Assembly (NCBI RefSeq): GCF_037975245.1
Contig: NC_092578.1
Span: 14,554,321 to 14,618,320, forward strand
Source: Apostichopus japonicus
Lineage: Eukaryota; Echinodermata; Holothuroidea; Aspidochirotida; Stichopodidae
Direction of reading: 5' to 3'
DNA: 64,000 nt
Positions 21,701 through 31,923 of this stretch are shown piece after piece. The notes under the pieces are model-generated. The model was not told where the DNA came from, made no database searches, and was given only the letters and a program-made list of their open reading frames with translations. Position 1 is the stretch's first letter; each line of letters starts with the position of its first letter. Position numbers and translations under genes: made by a program.

Positions 21701-24078
21701 TTTCTTCTCTAGCCGTTTTCCAAAGTTGTAAATAAGATGTATCTCCTTCAGTTTTGGGTAGAATCCTTAGCAATGTGAGATAAACCCATTGGTTGATGTC
21801 ACAAGAATATTCTCACACATTAGAAAACTTATTATTTTCGCCCGCCTCAATTCCTTGTATTATTCAAACTGTGTCAAACCTCATACCAATGATCACCGTT
21901 CCCACAAAGTGTAGAGATACTTACATTTGATGATGCTCTCACTCCTTTAGCAGTGTAAATTACCAGTTTTCCATGTTCTTCCCATTTCTCCTCATCAGAA
22001 ACTTCACCAGTTTTAGGTTGTCCTCCTTTCCCTCCAGTTTGGACACTATTCTCTCTCTGCTTTCTTGCATCTGTACTAGAACTCCCCGACTTTGACAATT
22101 CTTTCTTAGCATTTTGTTGCAGAGCTTTAAGTCTCTTCTCAATACTAGTGTCGTCATCAGTAACTTCTTCGTTTTTAACTTTCTTGTGATGAGTTTCCTC
22201 CAGAGTTGTAGTCTCATCTTCCATTTCCTCTGCTTTTCTTTTCTCTGCAGATGATCCTTGCAATGATCTCTGATCTTTCTCCAGTTTCTGCTCCGCAGAC
22301 ATATCGCTCTTATGTATCTTTGATTTTTTGACTTTTTGCGGCTCCTCGCCATTACTCTCTTCTTCTTTCTCCATCTCGGATGCCTGCCTCTTTCCTGACG
22401 AAGTTCCTACCAACAGTTCCTTTTGTCCATCGTTAACTGCTTCAGGTTCATCCCTTAGATCTGAGGTTGTACCTGATTCATGCTGTATTACTCTGTATGC
22501 ATACCTTCCTTGCAGTAGGGAAAAAATCTCTCCGCTTTGCACGCTTTTTGGTTCTCCCTTGGTCAAGAGCTGCCCGTCAACAACTCCACAATGAGAGCCC
22601 AGCTGTTATGATATATCAGGAATGAAAAATATAACATTCATTGTATATTAGGAACAGAAGCAACTATCAAGCACTGCTTAAACAGTATAATAAATAATAA
22701 ATATTTGTTTGTTGTCCAATTTATTGAAAAAACTTTGAAATATTATCACTATTTTTTCTTTACATTTCAAGAGCTGTAATATGTGTATCTTATCTCTGAT
22801 CTTGACCAATTTAATAGTTTTGACTGCTTTCATGTTTGTCAGATATGACATCATTAATGTGCATCAATGAGTACAAGAGGAAGCAAGATATTCTTCTCCT
22901 CTTCATTGCAAAAGTGGTTGGCAATTATAACCACAAAACTACTGAGATTTCTTTTTCACGATTTTGGTGAAATTTTTTATAAACTATAAATAATTTAGTG
23001 ACCTATTATTAAAGGGTGTGAAGACTCTCGCAAAAAGAACCATCTCATGCCGGTAATCTGACCTAGTTTGGAATGAGGTGTAACAGAAATGTTAGACACC
23101 ACCATCGATCCCAGAAAATACACACACAGCTTGCTACGGTCGGTAATTAGACGTTAGTGAACAGTCAGTACATACAGCTACGGTCAATACCCACAACACA
23201 GTGTAAATACTGTAGTAGCGATGGACATCTCAGGTCTAGATAAAAGATAACAAGGTATCATGTCTGCATTTTGTAGCAACACCAACAAACGTCACTTGCA
23301 AGCAACGGAAAGTTAACTTTTTCAGATGGCCGCACACTGTTTGGGGCGAGTCTTCAAAGTCTTTAAGTATCAAAGATTGCTTGAAAACAACAGTTTAAAA
23401 AAACAACAGCAATTTACTGAAAAAAAATGCAGCCTGTGGGAACAAAGACTGATTCTGTGTTTACAAACCTGTGTAACAGTTACAGTTCTTGTATTATTGT
23501 CAGTAATCTGAACTTCAACTGTAAAAGAATATGAAAGATTTATAAGGAAATTCTGGTGGAAAATAAACATCAGTTTGTTTAATGAGATTCTGATATCCTT
23601 TTAAGGCATTAGATTGCAGAGTTGTTAAAAGAACCTTTCTATTTGTAAGGTTGATTTGAGTCATGCAGGCCAATAACTTTTCTGACTTGAGTCACAAACT
23701 TGAAATTTAGTGACTCAAGTTATCATTTGTTACCAGAGCTGGAGATCTCGAGTCCAGATTCAGACTTGGGTCCGGACTCCAGTCAATTTTAAAATGGACA
23801 TTAGACTTGACCATACCTGGACTAGGACTTGGGAGTCTGTCCAGTTGTTCAAACGGTTAATTGTTATACTGTAGCCTTTATATATATAATATGGCATTAA
23901 GTACATAAACCACAGAGAGAACTGACTGATTACCATGGTTTCTGGAGACTTTCTTGTCTACAATGCCAGTTACGATATTTCGGCCGAGATGAACGGATTC
24001 TCCAATACTCTTGATGACTACAGGTGTACGACTTTTATCTTCTCTCCCTTCAGAGTCGCATGGTTGCAAGGTTATCAT
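10683..24078 (-). CDS. PNKP: Bifunctional polynucleotide phosphatase/kinase, complete gene
   Basis: Nuclear DNA end-processing enzyme: it removes 3'-phosphate and phosphorylates 5'-hydroxyl at breaks, working with XRCC1/XRCC4 in single-strand-break repair and end joining. Sixteen coding exons join without a break into 647 codons plus stop: 24078-23934, 23518-23469, 22602-21925, 21084-21005, 20672-20615, 19304-19284, 18505-18419, 18201-18081, 17368-17301, 16984-16892, 16476-16414, 15761-15734, 14979-14918, 13860-13751, 11521-11434, 10874-10683. Every junction has GT-AG and keeps phase. Domain order FHA, linker, phosphatase, kinase is that of animal PNKP; human is 521 residues, the excess here being in the linker. 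The ATG at 24078 is chosen because FHA similarity starts after it and an acceptor (TTTTCAG) lies near 24152, implying a 5' UTR exon upstream. The frame is also open further upstream, so a longer N-terminus cannot be excluded. Confidence 0.95.
10980..11102 (+). repeat. Tandem duplication of about 56 bp in PNKP intron 15
   Basis: The unit containing CAACAAGTAATGTRATRCC, then AGGACTATRCTCAACA and CTATAATAATG occurs twice in direct orientation with few mismatches. Confidence 0.8.
12004..12318 (-). mobile_element. Repeat family R1, copy 1 (purine/pyrimidine-rich, ends CAGGTGCGTATCCAGG)
   Basis: One end at 12023 reads CAGGTGCGTATCCAGG, a hAT-like terminus. Then comes an AG-rich tract (12050-12200) and a conserved tail containing GGATCGAGGAT and TACACCGACAACTCCAT. 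The same order, inverted, is found at 29662-29962. The ORFs over the purine tract are low-complexity artefacts. Confidence 0.75.
12327..12365 (-). ncRNA. Hammerhead-ribozyme-like motif of the Penelope-like element
   Basis: Minus strand: stem I GCCT, core CTGAAGA, stem II GATCC with loop and GGATC, core GAAA, then C-G and TC, then AGGC closing stem I. The spacing and invariant core letters CTGANGA and GAAA fit a type I hammerhead with an almost absent stem III, the kind known from Penelope-like elements. It lies just beyond the 3' end of the Penelope-like coding fragment on the same strand. Activity is not shown. Confidence 0.6.
12673..13687 (-). mobile_element. Penelope-like retroelement, 5'-truncated, with GIY-YIG end
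   Basis: The minus-strand frame carries the conserved region after the reverse transcriptase ([33 protein letters not shown]-like [12 protein letters not shown]) and then the GIY-YIG nuclease (VIYLISC, YVGET, RFYGHR), ending at the stop at 12673. A TAG at 12931-12933 interrupts the GIY-YIG motif where the family has glutamine, and a TAG near 13687 marks the upstream limit. The RT core is absent. So this is a dead, 5'-truncated copy lying in PNKP intron 14, in sense orientation to PNKP. Confidence 0.9.
13933..14012 (+). repeat. Short repeat CGCCCAGCACT, three spaced copies
   Basis: CGCCCAGCACT occurs near 13947, 13969 and 13999 with spacing of 22-30 bases, directly upstream (in gene direction) of PNKP exon 14. 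Confidence 0.7.
15373..15411 (+). ncRNA. Second hammerhead-like motif, degenerate
   Basis: Same core as the 12327-12365 motif but on the plus strand: GCCT, CTGAAGA, GATCC/GGATC hairpin, GAAA. The following bases are G-GTC and AAGC instead of C-GTC and AGGC, which weakens stem I and the bp after GAAA. It marks the end of a second Penelope-like insertion in PNKP intron 12; no coding remnant is recognisable next to it. Confidence 0.45.
16414..21084 (-). CDS. PNKP: PNKP exons 4-11: HAD-type 3'-phosphatase domain
   Basis: Residues 292-488. Motif I DIDGT carries both catalytic aspartates (296 and 298); motif II is VVFFTNQ, encoded alone by a 21-bp exon (19304-19284); MGIGRGKL-type sequence reads LGIGRGKL; motif III is GMYRKP with the lysine; motif IV is [13 protein letters not shown]. 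These are the four HAD phosphatase motifs in order, so the domain looks active. The last part ([16 protein letters not shown], then LPSFDP) leads to the kinase. Confidence 0.95.
17670..17712 (+). repeat. G-rich tract with quadruplex potential
   Basis: Five or more runs of at least four G separated by A or AA in PNKP intron 8, near exon 9. Confidence 0.6.
21261..21640 (+). mobile_element. LINE (CR1/jockey-type) 3' end in PNKP intron 3
   Basis: A 37-codon tail at 21261-21371 reads [18 protein letters not shown] and on to a TAA, matching the C-terminal end of CR1-like reverse transcriptases (LWNSLP...IR...S). It is followed by four copies of TAACCTCYTATTGT and an AT-rich end with GGGCTATATCAATGACG, a typical LINE 3' tail. 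It is antisense to PNKP. Confidence 0.8.
21925..22602 (-). CDS. PNKP: PNKP exon 3: FHA end and long charged linker
   Basis: One 678-bp exon, residues 66-291. After the end of FHA (about residue 110) comes a low-complexity K/E/S/D/T-rich linker of about 150 residues with basic patches ([19 protein letters not shown]) that could serve nuclear import, and acidic serine/threonine sites ([15 protein letters not shown]). The exon ends with [22 protein letters not shown], which corresponds to the start of the phosphatase module. The linker is much longer than in human PNKP. Confidence 0.9.
23013..23362 (+). mobile_element. TTAA-flanked MITE, copy 1 (350 bp), PNKP intron 2
   Basis: Flanked on both sides by TTAA (23009-23012 and 23363-23366). 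The ends are inverted: AGGGTGTGAAGACTC on the left and, read inward from the right, AGACTTTGAAGACTCGCC. TTAA duplication points to a piggyBac-like non-autonomous element. No coding capacity. Confidence 0.85.
23469..24078 (-). CDS. PNKP: PNKP exons 1-2: FHA domain
   Basis: Residues 1-65, continuing into the first part of exon 3. The phosphopeptide-binding signature is visible: HLGRN (FHA arginine), then KKVSRNH and VEVQI. FHA domains of PNKP bind CK2-phosphorylated XRCC1 or XRCC4, and the SRNH motif and arginine needed for that are present. The FHA fold finishes in exon 3 with [13 protein letters not shown] and the segment ending RYAYRVI. Confidence 0.92.
23740..23850 (+). repeat. Degenerate GGACTC-rich repeat
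   Basis: Imperfect repeats of GACTTGG / GGACTCC in PNKP intron 1, similar in style to the stretches at 62220-62350 and 62800-62945. Probably remains of one repeat family. Confidence 0.5.
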
Positions 24079-24741
24079 TTTAGTGGTTAGTGCACACTCT
24101 CTCAGTTTACGTTGACCAAGGTAAAGATTGCAGTCTGTAATGCTGAAAATAATCCATAAACTGATTAAATAACCTGTAGAAAATTGAATAATAAGAAGCA
24201 AGACAATCAGAAAGTTGACATGATAATAAAAACAAAGAAAACATTTCAATTGACCTCCCATTGTAAAATGCCCTGTATTTGGTTGGCCTGGCATTATGGA
24301 TTGTACAGTTATAATAGACATGTATAGTACAGTGAAAGACTGATTTATGTTATCAATCAGCAAAATGGATGCAGCAAAACATGGCCTTTGGAAGCTACAG
24401 TACATGTATGCATGCAAATTGTAGTTGACCTTTTCTAGTAGTTGTTAAATTGTACTGTATGCTATTGCATGCAATAGTAATGAACCATCTGGTAAGAAAT
24501 ATTAAATAATATTAGGTCATGCACTTACAATGTGCAACACGGATTGGGAAACAAACCTACAAACTGGGAACATCTCTTGTTTATCTCTCACAGTTACATC
24601 TCTACAAATGTAATGTACCCTGAAATTTACAATAAGTTGATGTTCTCCAAGTATGAACTTTATTTTTTCTAGTACCAAGGCCAAACATTCCGCTTTCAGC
24701 ATCCTCATTCTCCTATTCACAGGCTTTACATTATTACTTAA

Positions 24742-25106
24742 AGGGTGTGAAGACTCGCGCAAAAAGAAACTTCTAATGCCGGTAATTTGACCTAGTTCGA
24801 ATGAGGTGTAACAGAAGTTTTAACAGCACCATCGATCCCAGAAAATACACACACAGCCTTGCTACCATCGGTAATTAGACACTAGTGTACAGAGTCAGTT
24901 CATACAGCTGCGGTCAATACCCACAGCACAGTGTATCAACGATACAGCGATGGACATCTCAGGTCCAGCTAAAGATAACAAATAAGGTATCACGTTTCAT
25001 TACTGTCTGCATTTTGTAGCGACACGAACAAAACGTCACTTGCAAGCAACAGAAAGTTAACTTTTTCAGACGGCCGCACGCGGTTTGGGGCGAGTCTTCA
25101 ATGCCT
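24742..25106 (+). mobile_element. TTAA-flanked MITE, copy 2 (365 bp)
   Basis: Direct-orientation relative of the 23013-23362 element, flanked by TTAA at 24738-24741 and 25107-25110, with the same AGGGTGTGAAGACTC end and interior (for example CCATCGATCCCAGAAAATAC). It lies about 660 bp upstream of the PNKP start codon. Confidence 0.85.
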
Positions 25107-25110
25107 TTAA

Positions 25111-27214
25111 GTAAGGCAAGACTTACATGCAGTAGACTGAATAACTTCTAACATGTTTCTCCTCTAGTTTAGGAATAAGGGGCCAGGTATACACAGATAA
25201 TTAAAATGGAAGCCTGGAGTTTCACAATTTTTGCCACTCAAGTCCTGACTTAGATCAACTTAATCAAGTTCCCCACTGCCAATTTCCTGAATTACAGCTC
25301 GCATCAGTTTACTGTACGAGCAGCTCTATAATATTTGCTGATAACAAGCAGTTCTTGGTTTCAGTGTCAACACTGTTTCACATTCTACCCTGAGAATACA
25401 AATAGAAACACAAAGATAAAGTAAAAGTCAGATCCAAAGTGTCATAATGACATCACAGATTTACAAAATGACATCTCCCAAACACAACTTTTAAACTTCC
25501 ATATCTCCCAAATGGATTTTGGTACCATTAGCTATTTGGGGTATTAATTCTTCACAAAGATCTCTGTCATTTAAGCCAAAGAAGATGGTTGGGTTGGTGT
25601 GGGTTATAAGTCTCAAATTCTTTTTAAAACACATATAATATTGGTTGCGCCTATTCACCCCGCAGCCAGATAACAGGAAGTGCCCTCATTTCTTGTCCCA
25701 CTGCCAGGTGCCAGCTGAACAACGGTCAGTATGCAACTCAGCGACTCTACATTGTTTTTTTTTACTTTCCAGTCAGAAGAGTAAGGAGTACTGTAGTGCC
25801 CTCACCCTTCGACTGGCTACACTTGGGGAGCACTATGCTAAACTTTGAGCTCTTCTAGCTCAATTTCTAAACAGTCATGGTGGCAAAAGTTAAATGTGCT
25901 GTGATAGCCCAAGCCGTCAGCTATCATAATTTATATGGTAGGACATGTCGGTTTAAAAATTCGAAGACTTTTCTCCAGCAGACTTGAAAAGTGACAAGTT
26001 TAGTGTGTAAGTCAATGAGAGCAATTAATTGTGGTGCGACACCGTTACTCCATTACGCCTAACGAGTATTGGCTAAATAGCCTACACTACAGCTCTGTTA
26101 CAGTATATGTATTATGTACTACTAGTACTACGTACGGTCCTGACTGAGTACTACTACTAGTACTAGTACTTAGTAGTAATACTACTGGTCTAGCCTACTT
26201 GGTTAAGTATAACTGCTGTGTCAATCATAATGGGTACTAATACACATGGGCGTCACGCGAATATCCAATAGCTTTACTTAGCTCAAAAAGACTAATATTC
26301 TTCTATCTATTCAGTTGCAAATGTTCTGCACTTGTTCGTCAAGACTTAATGGGCCTAGGCTAAGTTTTAACGTTAGCCCCCTAGTCTGAGTCGTATCAAC
26401 TAGTGTAGGGCTTGGTTCCGCTACAACAAAATGTATGACTACTAGTACTAGGCCTAGTACTAGTAGAGTTACTACAGAAATACATCATGATTTATATCTG
26501 TGACTACTAACGTTATACTCTTACTCTTAGCGATGCAAATCAACCCTCCGCGTTCAGTTAGAATTTCTCGAAGATGACAGTTGATACTCTGTAAGATTCT
26601 TCAGTCTGTTTTCTGCAGTATTTCTGCCGATGTCACACTTCCACCGTCAGCAATGGAGTTAGCACTTACATACGATGTCAACATTGAAAATTAGCCCAAC
26701 TAATAATATTGCGAAATGCGCGCGAATTATTGAAAACAAACGTAGTGCAAGAAACATACACTTGTTTGGGGTGCCAAAAAGTTTTCGTTAGGCTATTGTT
26801 TATGGAACGCGAAAAGTAAACATAATGTCACGACGAAATATGTAGCGAGATGACTGAGAAAACTACTGTGGTGACTGCACAAACTTGTTGTGAGGACGTA
26901 AATAATATTTTGACGATGTTAACATGTAGTGTGTCGTGACTACAAAATAAATCGGATTTCAAAGGTGAAGAAATATCTGGAGGATATGCGACATGGCTAC
27001 ATAAGGACGTAACCGATCACCCAATAGGTGTGTTCGACTGGTACTCTCTCGTCGTTGTTACGTGAATACCTGCTTGCGTGGTGATTAGCTCACTCGACGG
27101 AACTCCAATTATTCGTCATACTTGTAACTATACGCGTGCGTACTTATTATCCTTTTGCATTCATTTACTTTTCTCCATCTGTTCATAGTACACTGTTACT
27201 AGCCATAAAAACAC
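25111..27214. other. Spacer upstream of PNKP, no gene seen
   Basis: No exon or ORF I can support. It holds a cluster of ACTAGT/AGTACT words at 26120-26470 including a perfect 28-bp palindrome at 26439-26466. A PNKP promoter or 5' UTR exon may lie here but cannot be placed from sequence alone. Confidence 0.5.
26439..26466. repeat. Perfect 28-bp palindrome
   Basis: Each 14-base half reads CTACTAGTACTAGG; the two halves are exact reverse complements with no spacer. Confidence 0.9.
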
Positions 27215-27380
27215 CAGGGGCGTATCCAGGATTTTCTAACCCGGGGGGCGCGAATTACTATCTAAGCGGAGCGTCACTATCGGTTGGCGCGGAGCGTACA
27301 AGAAATTTCTGGTTTTGATACCCCCAGATCACCGGAAATGGCACTTCTTGGGCTTGAAAATGACCAACCAGATGTACACT
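27215..27380 (+). mobile_element. hAT-like MITE end, left part of an undelimited element
   Basis: Starts CAGGGGCGTATCCAGG after AAAAACAC and then carries CTATCTAAGCGGAGCG and GGTTGGCGCGGAGCGTACAAGAAA, the same internal block as the 1094-bp elements. The right end was not found; a candidate near 27990 lacks a matching duplication. Confidence 0.6.
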
Positions 27381-28022
27381 TTTGCCTGAGAACCAAGTAT
27401 TTCCCAATAGTTTTTTTTTCCATCCATAACCTTTTTGAAGATTGTCAACAGTCGCACATCATGTTCGACCTCATTGCATGTCCTGTGGATCATTCATTGC
27501 TTTTGTAGGTGATTCTACGTCACGGCCCACAATATCCGAAAGCCCCACTTTTCAAGGTTTTAAGCCCATTATTTGTTCAGAATTTGAAAATTGAGATTTC
27601 TCGTGAATAAAATCACTTCAAAACATACCAATAATGTTACACAAAATTCAATCTATGGACAATTAACATAGAAAAACCTCCTTCAACCCCTAACAGACAG
27701 GTCAAAATTGCACTAGTAGAGGGAAGTATGATGAAGAATGTTGGTCAGGAAATTTTCGAAAATTCAGACACAGTTAATTTATTGGTGTAGAAATATTAAA
27801 ACCTCTTATAACGGCTATTATAAAACTTGGTTGAAGGAAATGAAAAATACCAGATATTTCCGAAATCAGATATTTCGAAACCGAACACTACACAAATAGG
27901 CGTAGAAGGCGGGGGCTGCAGCCCCCCAACCAATCCCCCCCCCCCCTGAAAATTCGGGCAATATGCTGAGAATTTTTCGGGCACCTACTGAAAGTAAAAT
28001 AAATAGCAATGATGTAGCTTAA

Positions 28023-28827
28023 AGCAGCATTTTGCGTCCTCGACTATGATATTTCTCAACCTCACTGACTCCACTATGCCATAACGACATACATAACTAG
28101 CTTATCTATTTATATTTTACTTCAAATTGTGGCATTAAAGTCGAAAAAAATTGCAACTTTCAACTTTGTTGTTCTCCAAGATATTTTCCGTTGGGAACCC
28201 AATAAACCTCGCCCATAATATGAATATTTAAACACTACGAACGTCATTGACAGATACGTAATATAACACCACGCTTGATTTGTGTACAGTCTATATGGCA
28301 GTTGTACCAGGGAGTTGCATAACAACTCCCAACGCAAAGTCTTGAATCTATTTTTAGCAACGGCGCATAACTAAACCTGCATCTCTGATTGGTTGAATTC
28401 AAACTAGTGGGTTTGGGAACTGAATGAGATTTAATTTTGTATGTGGAATACTCGCCAATTAACGTTTTTGGCAGGGAAAAACTTGGCTAATATCTTAATT
28501 TGCTGTTTTGTGATTTGATGTATGTAAAAAACTCGATGGACATGTCAGAAAAGTAGAAAACGGCGACCAAACGCAAAATGCTCATGAATAAACATACTAT
28601 TCACTGATTGGTGGAATTCAAACTAGTGGATTTGGAGATATGAAAACTTTGTCGAGGACACTTTTACTTATTATCGATATAAATCGTTAATTACTCGCTA
28701 ATTAACGCTCTTGGCAGGGTGAAACTTGGATGGTATCTTAGTTTGCTGTTTTATGATTGATACATGTAAAAAAATCGATGCACATGTTAAAAAGGTGGAA
28801 AAAAGCGACCCAACGCAAAATGCTGCT
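28023..28827 (+). mobile_element. TTAA-flanked MITE (805 bp) with internal duplication
   Basis: TTAA at 28019-28022 and 28828-28831. Perfect inverted ends AGCAGCATTTTGCGT / ACGCAAAATGCTGCT. The interior holds two direct copies of a block of about 210 bp (28380-28590 and 28600-28820) sharing GAATTCAAACTAGTGG, CAATTAACG-like and TTTGCTGTTTT words. No coding capacity. piggyBac-like by its TTAA site; a different family from the 350-bp MITE. Confidence 0.88.
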
Positions 28828-29269
28828 TTAAGGAAATGAATAGTTTAAAAATTATCTCCTTGGTAATTAAAATAAAGTTCTAAGCTAATTCGCCATTACT
28901 ACTGTAAAAGAGCGTTTTGACATAATTGGACCTGTATGCCTTTTCTCCATTTACATAAGACATTTCGTTGTTTTAACTTGTTTACAATAGCATCCGGCGG
29001 TATACTGCGCAACTTTCACGGACCGCACGGCACACGATGCCATGTGATGTAGTGACCGATGCTTGCTTATATGATATGTTGAAGCGCGCGAAAAATTTTG
29101 GTTATATTTTTCGGGTAAGTCGTTTAGCCCACAAATCCAATTTGGCTCCAACGCCTTTACTACACACATAGACAGTTTTGAGGCTGTTCATCCTGGAACA
29201 TGCAATTTCATGCTTACTGATATGATGTGATATCTGCTCTTTGCTTTACAAATTCGAACAGGCTTGTAA

Positions 29270-29420
29270 CGAGTAATTAGCCAAGGGAGGCACGAAGCCT
29301 GTAGGCAAACTACGGTATCTAAGCGTAGCGCCACCATGAGTTGGCGCGAAGCGTACAAGAAAATGTTGGCCGAAAATGCCTCCCAGATCGCTGGAAATGA
29401 CACTTCCCATGCATTGTAAG
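29270..29420 (+). mobile_element. Fragment with the GCGGAGCG block
   Basis: Contains TATCTAAGCGTAGCGCCACC, GTTGGCGCGAAGCGTACAAG and CGCTGGAAATGACACTT, a diverged copy of the block found in the 1094-bp elements. Ends not defined. Confidence 0.6.
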
Positions 29421-29661
29421 TTGCATCTAATCATTGTCTATTTTGAAATTACTAGCGATGCGATATCATAAAGGCGGTCGCCCCCTTCCCGAAATGCGTC
29501 ATGTTCCCCGACGACTCGGTCGAGTTCAAGACCAGCCACAGCTGGTTCCATAGCACAATTGTACAATTGTTTAAAGCGTCCATACACACACACGCGTTAT
29601 GATAGACCATATATAGTATATATATATAGATACATTAGTGAGAGAGGAAAAATGGAACGTC

Positions 29662-31083
29662 AAAAATGGAGTTGTCGGTGTAAGGGGTAGGGTGAGGCGA
29701 ACGTCCCCTCCGTAATCCTCGATCTGTCACTGGCTACCCTGTGTATATAAAAGTGATCAGCACTGTAATTATGTACGTTCCTCTTTCTCTTCCCGAGGTC
29801 TTCTACTCTCTCTTTTTCTCCTTTTTCTCTCTTTCTTCTTTTTCTTTTCCCTTCCTTCCTCTCCTCCTTTTCTTCCCCCCCCCCCCCTCTTTTTCCCTTT
29901 TTTCTTCTCTTTTTTTCTCTCCTCTTTTCCTTACCCGGGGGGCGCGCGCCCCCAACGCCCCTCAGGCGCGGCGGAACGGAAAAATTATTGGGGGGGCTAA
30001 TGTGTGGAGGCTATCTAAGCGGAGCGCCACCATCGGTTGGCGCGGAGCGTACAAGAAAATTTTGGGTTTTTTCAACCCCCCAGATGGCCGGAAACGGCAC
30101 TTTCCGAGTGTTTTATGCTGCGAATACCCAGCCCTAAAATATGGGTCTCAAGCCTGCAATTTCTCAGATTGCACGTAAAAGTCTGTAAAAACATTGTAAT
30201 TTGTATATTCGATGGTTTTTTAAGAGACTAGCTATTACTCGTAGCGTACTCGCAAAGATGTTTTTGAGTGTAGTAAGGGCAGTGGCGGAGCTAGAGTATT
30301 GGTCAGGGAGGGCAAGAATGGTCTGTAGGGGCGCTTTCGACACTATCTAAGCGGAGCGCCACCACAGGTTGGCGCGGAGCGTACAGAAAATTTTTGAGTA
30401 AAGATACTCCCTAGATTGCAGGAAATGACCCTTTCCGGGGCCTTGCTTATTTGCAGATAAACGGAGAATAAATAGGTGTCGTCGCCATTTTGTCGGAAAA
30501 TTAAACCAACAGAATATGACAAATGTCAATAGGTATATGAGAGCGCAATAAAATAGTCAAAAATCGCGAATAAGTAAAAAGTAGTGAAAAGCTGAAAAGG
30601 GCGCCAGCAGTCCATTTGAGTCTGTCAGGGGGGGGGGGGGGCATCCGCCCCCTGACTGTATATATGGACGCTCCGCCACTAAGTAAGGGGATGTTGGAGA
30701 ACTGGCTGAAATGAGGCAAGTCATTGGCCTAAGACGAAGTTGTGTTACGCTTACCGGTACTCACACTCACTGCTTCCACTTTTCACTGCTTCCCAACCGC
30801 GTGAAGACGCGGTTGGGGTGACAATGTGGTCTATAGCCAGGGGACGGGCCGAGGGTCCCCCAGCAATTACTAAAATTATTACACCTATAGCGTATACGTG
30901 TGCATCGGACAGATCGACAAGTATGCATTGAAAAATGGGCAGATGCACGTTTCAGAGCCTTGGTAAATATTGGGGGGGCTTATCATGCATTTGCCCCCTC
31001 AACTTTTTTATTGGGGGGCTGAGCCCCCCCAAGCCCCCCCGGTTCCGCCGCCACTGACGCCCCTCCCCCTGGATACGCGCCTG
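29662..31083 (+). mobile_element. Repeat family R1, copy 2, split by a nested insertion
   Basis: From 29662 (GGAGTTGTCGGTGTAAGGGG) through a CT-rich tract (29780-29935) to 29962, then resuming at 31057 and ending CTGGATACGCGCCTG at 31083. Inverted relative of 12004-12318. The interruption is the 1094-bp element at 29963-31056. The outer target duplication was not found. Confidence 0.75.
29963..31056 (+). mobile_element. hAT-like non-autonomous element, copy A (1094 bp)
   Basis: Exact 8-bp duplication ACGCCCCT at 29955-29962 and 31057-31064. Ends are imperfect inverted repeats: CAGGCGCGGCGGAACGG on the left; read inward from the right, CAGTGGCGGCGGAACCGG. An 8-bp duplication with CAG-type ends indicates hAT. 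The interior twice carries CTATCTAAGCGGAGCGCCAC with GGTTGGCGCGGAGCG. No transposase. Confidence 0.9.
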
Positions 31084-31915
31084 ATCACATTTGACACCTA
31101 TTCTGTGTGATGTAGAGTGCGTCATGTGGCCGGCTGGAGCTGCTTTGTTTTGATGACGTTTAGACCAGTCGCACGATTTTCGGACTGACTCGAGCGTCTC
31201 AAGTTGACCCGGTCGAACGCACCTACTGTAATCCATTCTCTGTCATGAAGATGTGTCATGAAAATGTTATCTCTAAATTAACCTTGAATCAAACACATGA
31301 TGTGGGTTAGGAACAAGCTGTATATCGAGACAAGGTTATCAAACAGGGATGGGTTTGGGAAATTGTGTCTTTCATACAAATTTTAACATTATTTGTCATC
31401 GAAAGCATCGTCCTCTTAGGCCCATGTTTTAACAAGGGAAATAATTAAAAATGTTTTTATTTCTCAAGAAAGTACAAGGAAAACTGTAAAGCCATTTATT
31501 TAGGTAATATGTCTGTATACAGATATCACGTAAGCCCAAATTTAAAATTGATTGAAAAAAATATGCCCCGTCTCCCCTCAATATGCAAATAATAATTTTG
31601 AAACAGAGATTAAGTATCAAATTTATTTTAAATAATCTTTTAGTCAAATTAATATCAATTAATAAGCAATTAAGATGATTTTAACCAATGATATTACTAT
31701 ATCGATCAATATCCATGACGCCATGGCTATTGTTGCCTACGTCATGGTCACGTCAGTGTTTCCAAGGCTACCGTCATGAAACCCCTAGCCTTCCACACGG
31801 TTCAGCGAGTCTAACGTAAAGGTGTCGCAACAATAATTTATTGCTACTTGGACTTACAAACTAAATTGGTTAATTCCTAAGTCTTCAACCGACATGTCCT
31901 ACCCGCCATATGATA
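31084..31915. other. Spacer without recognised features
   Basis: AT-rich sequence; I see no exon, RNA gene or repeat end. Confidence 0.5.
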
Positions 31916-31923
31916 GCCTGAAC

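Noticed and set aside
23878-24417. 179-codon minus-strand ORF covering PNKP exon 1 and upstream sequence
   Set aside because: Only its last third (from 24078) shows FHA similarity. The upstream part is hydrophobic and intron-like, with a splice acceptor near 24152, so I start PNKP at 24078.
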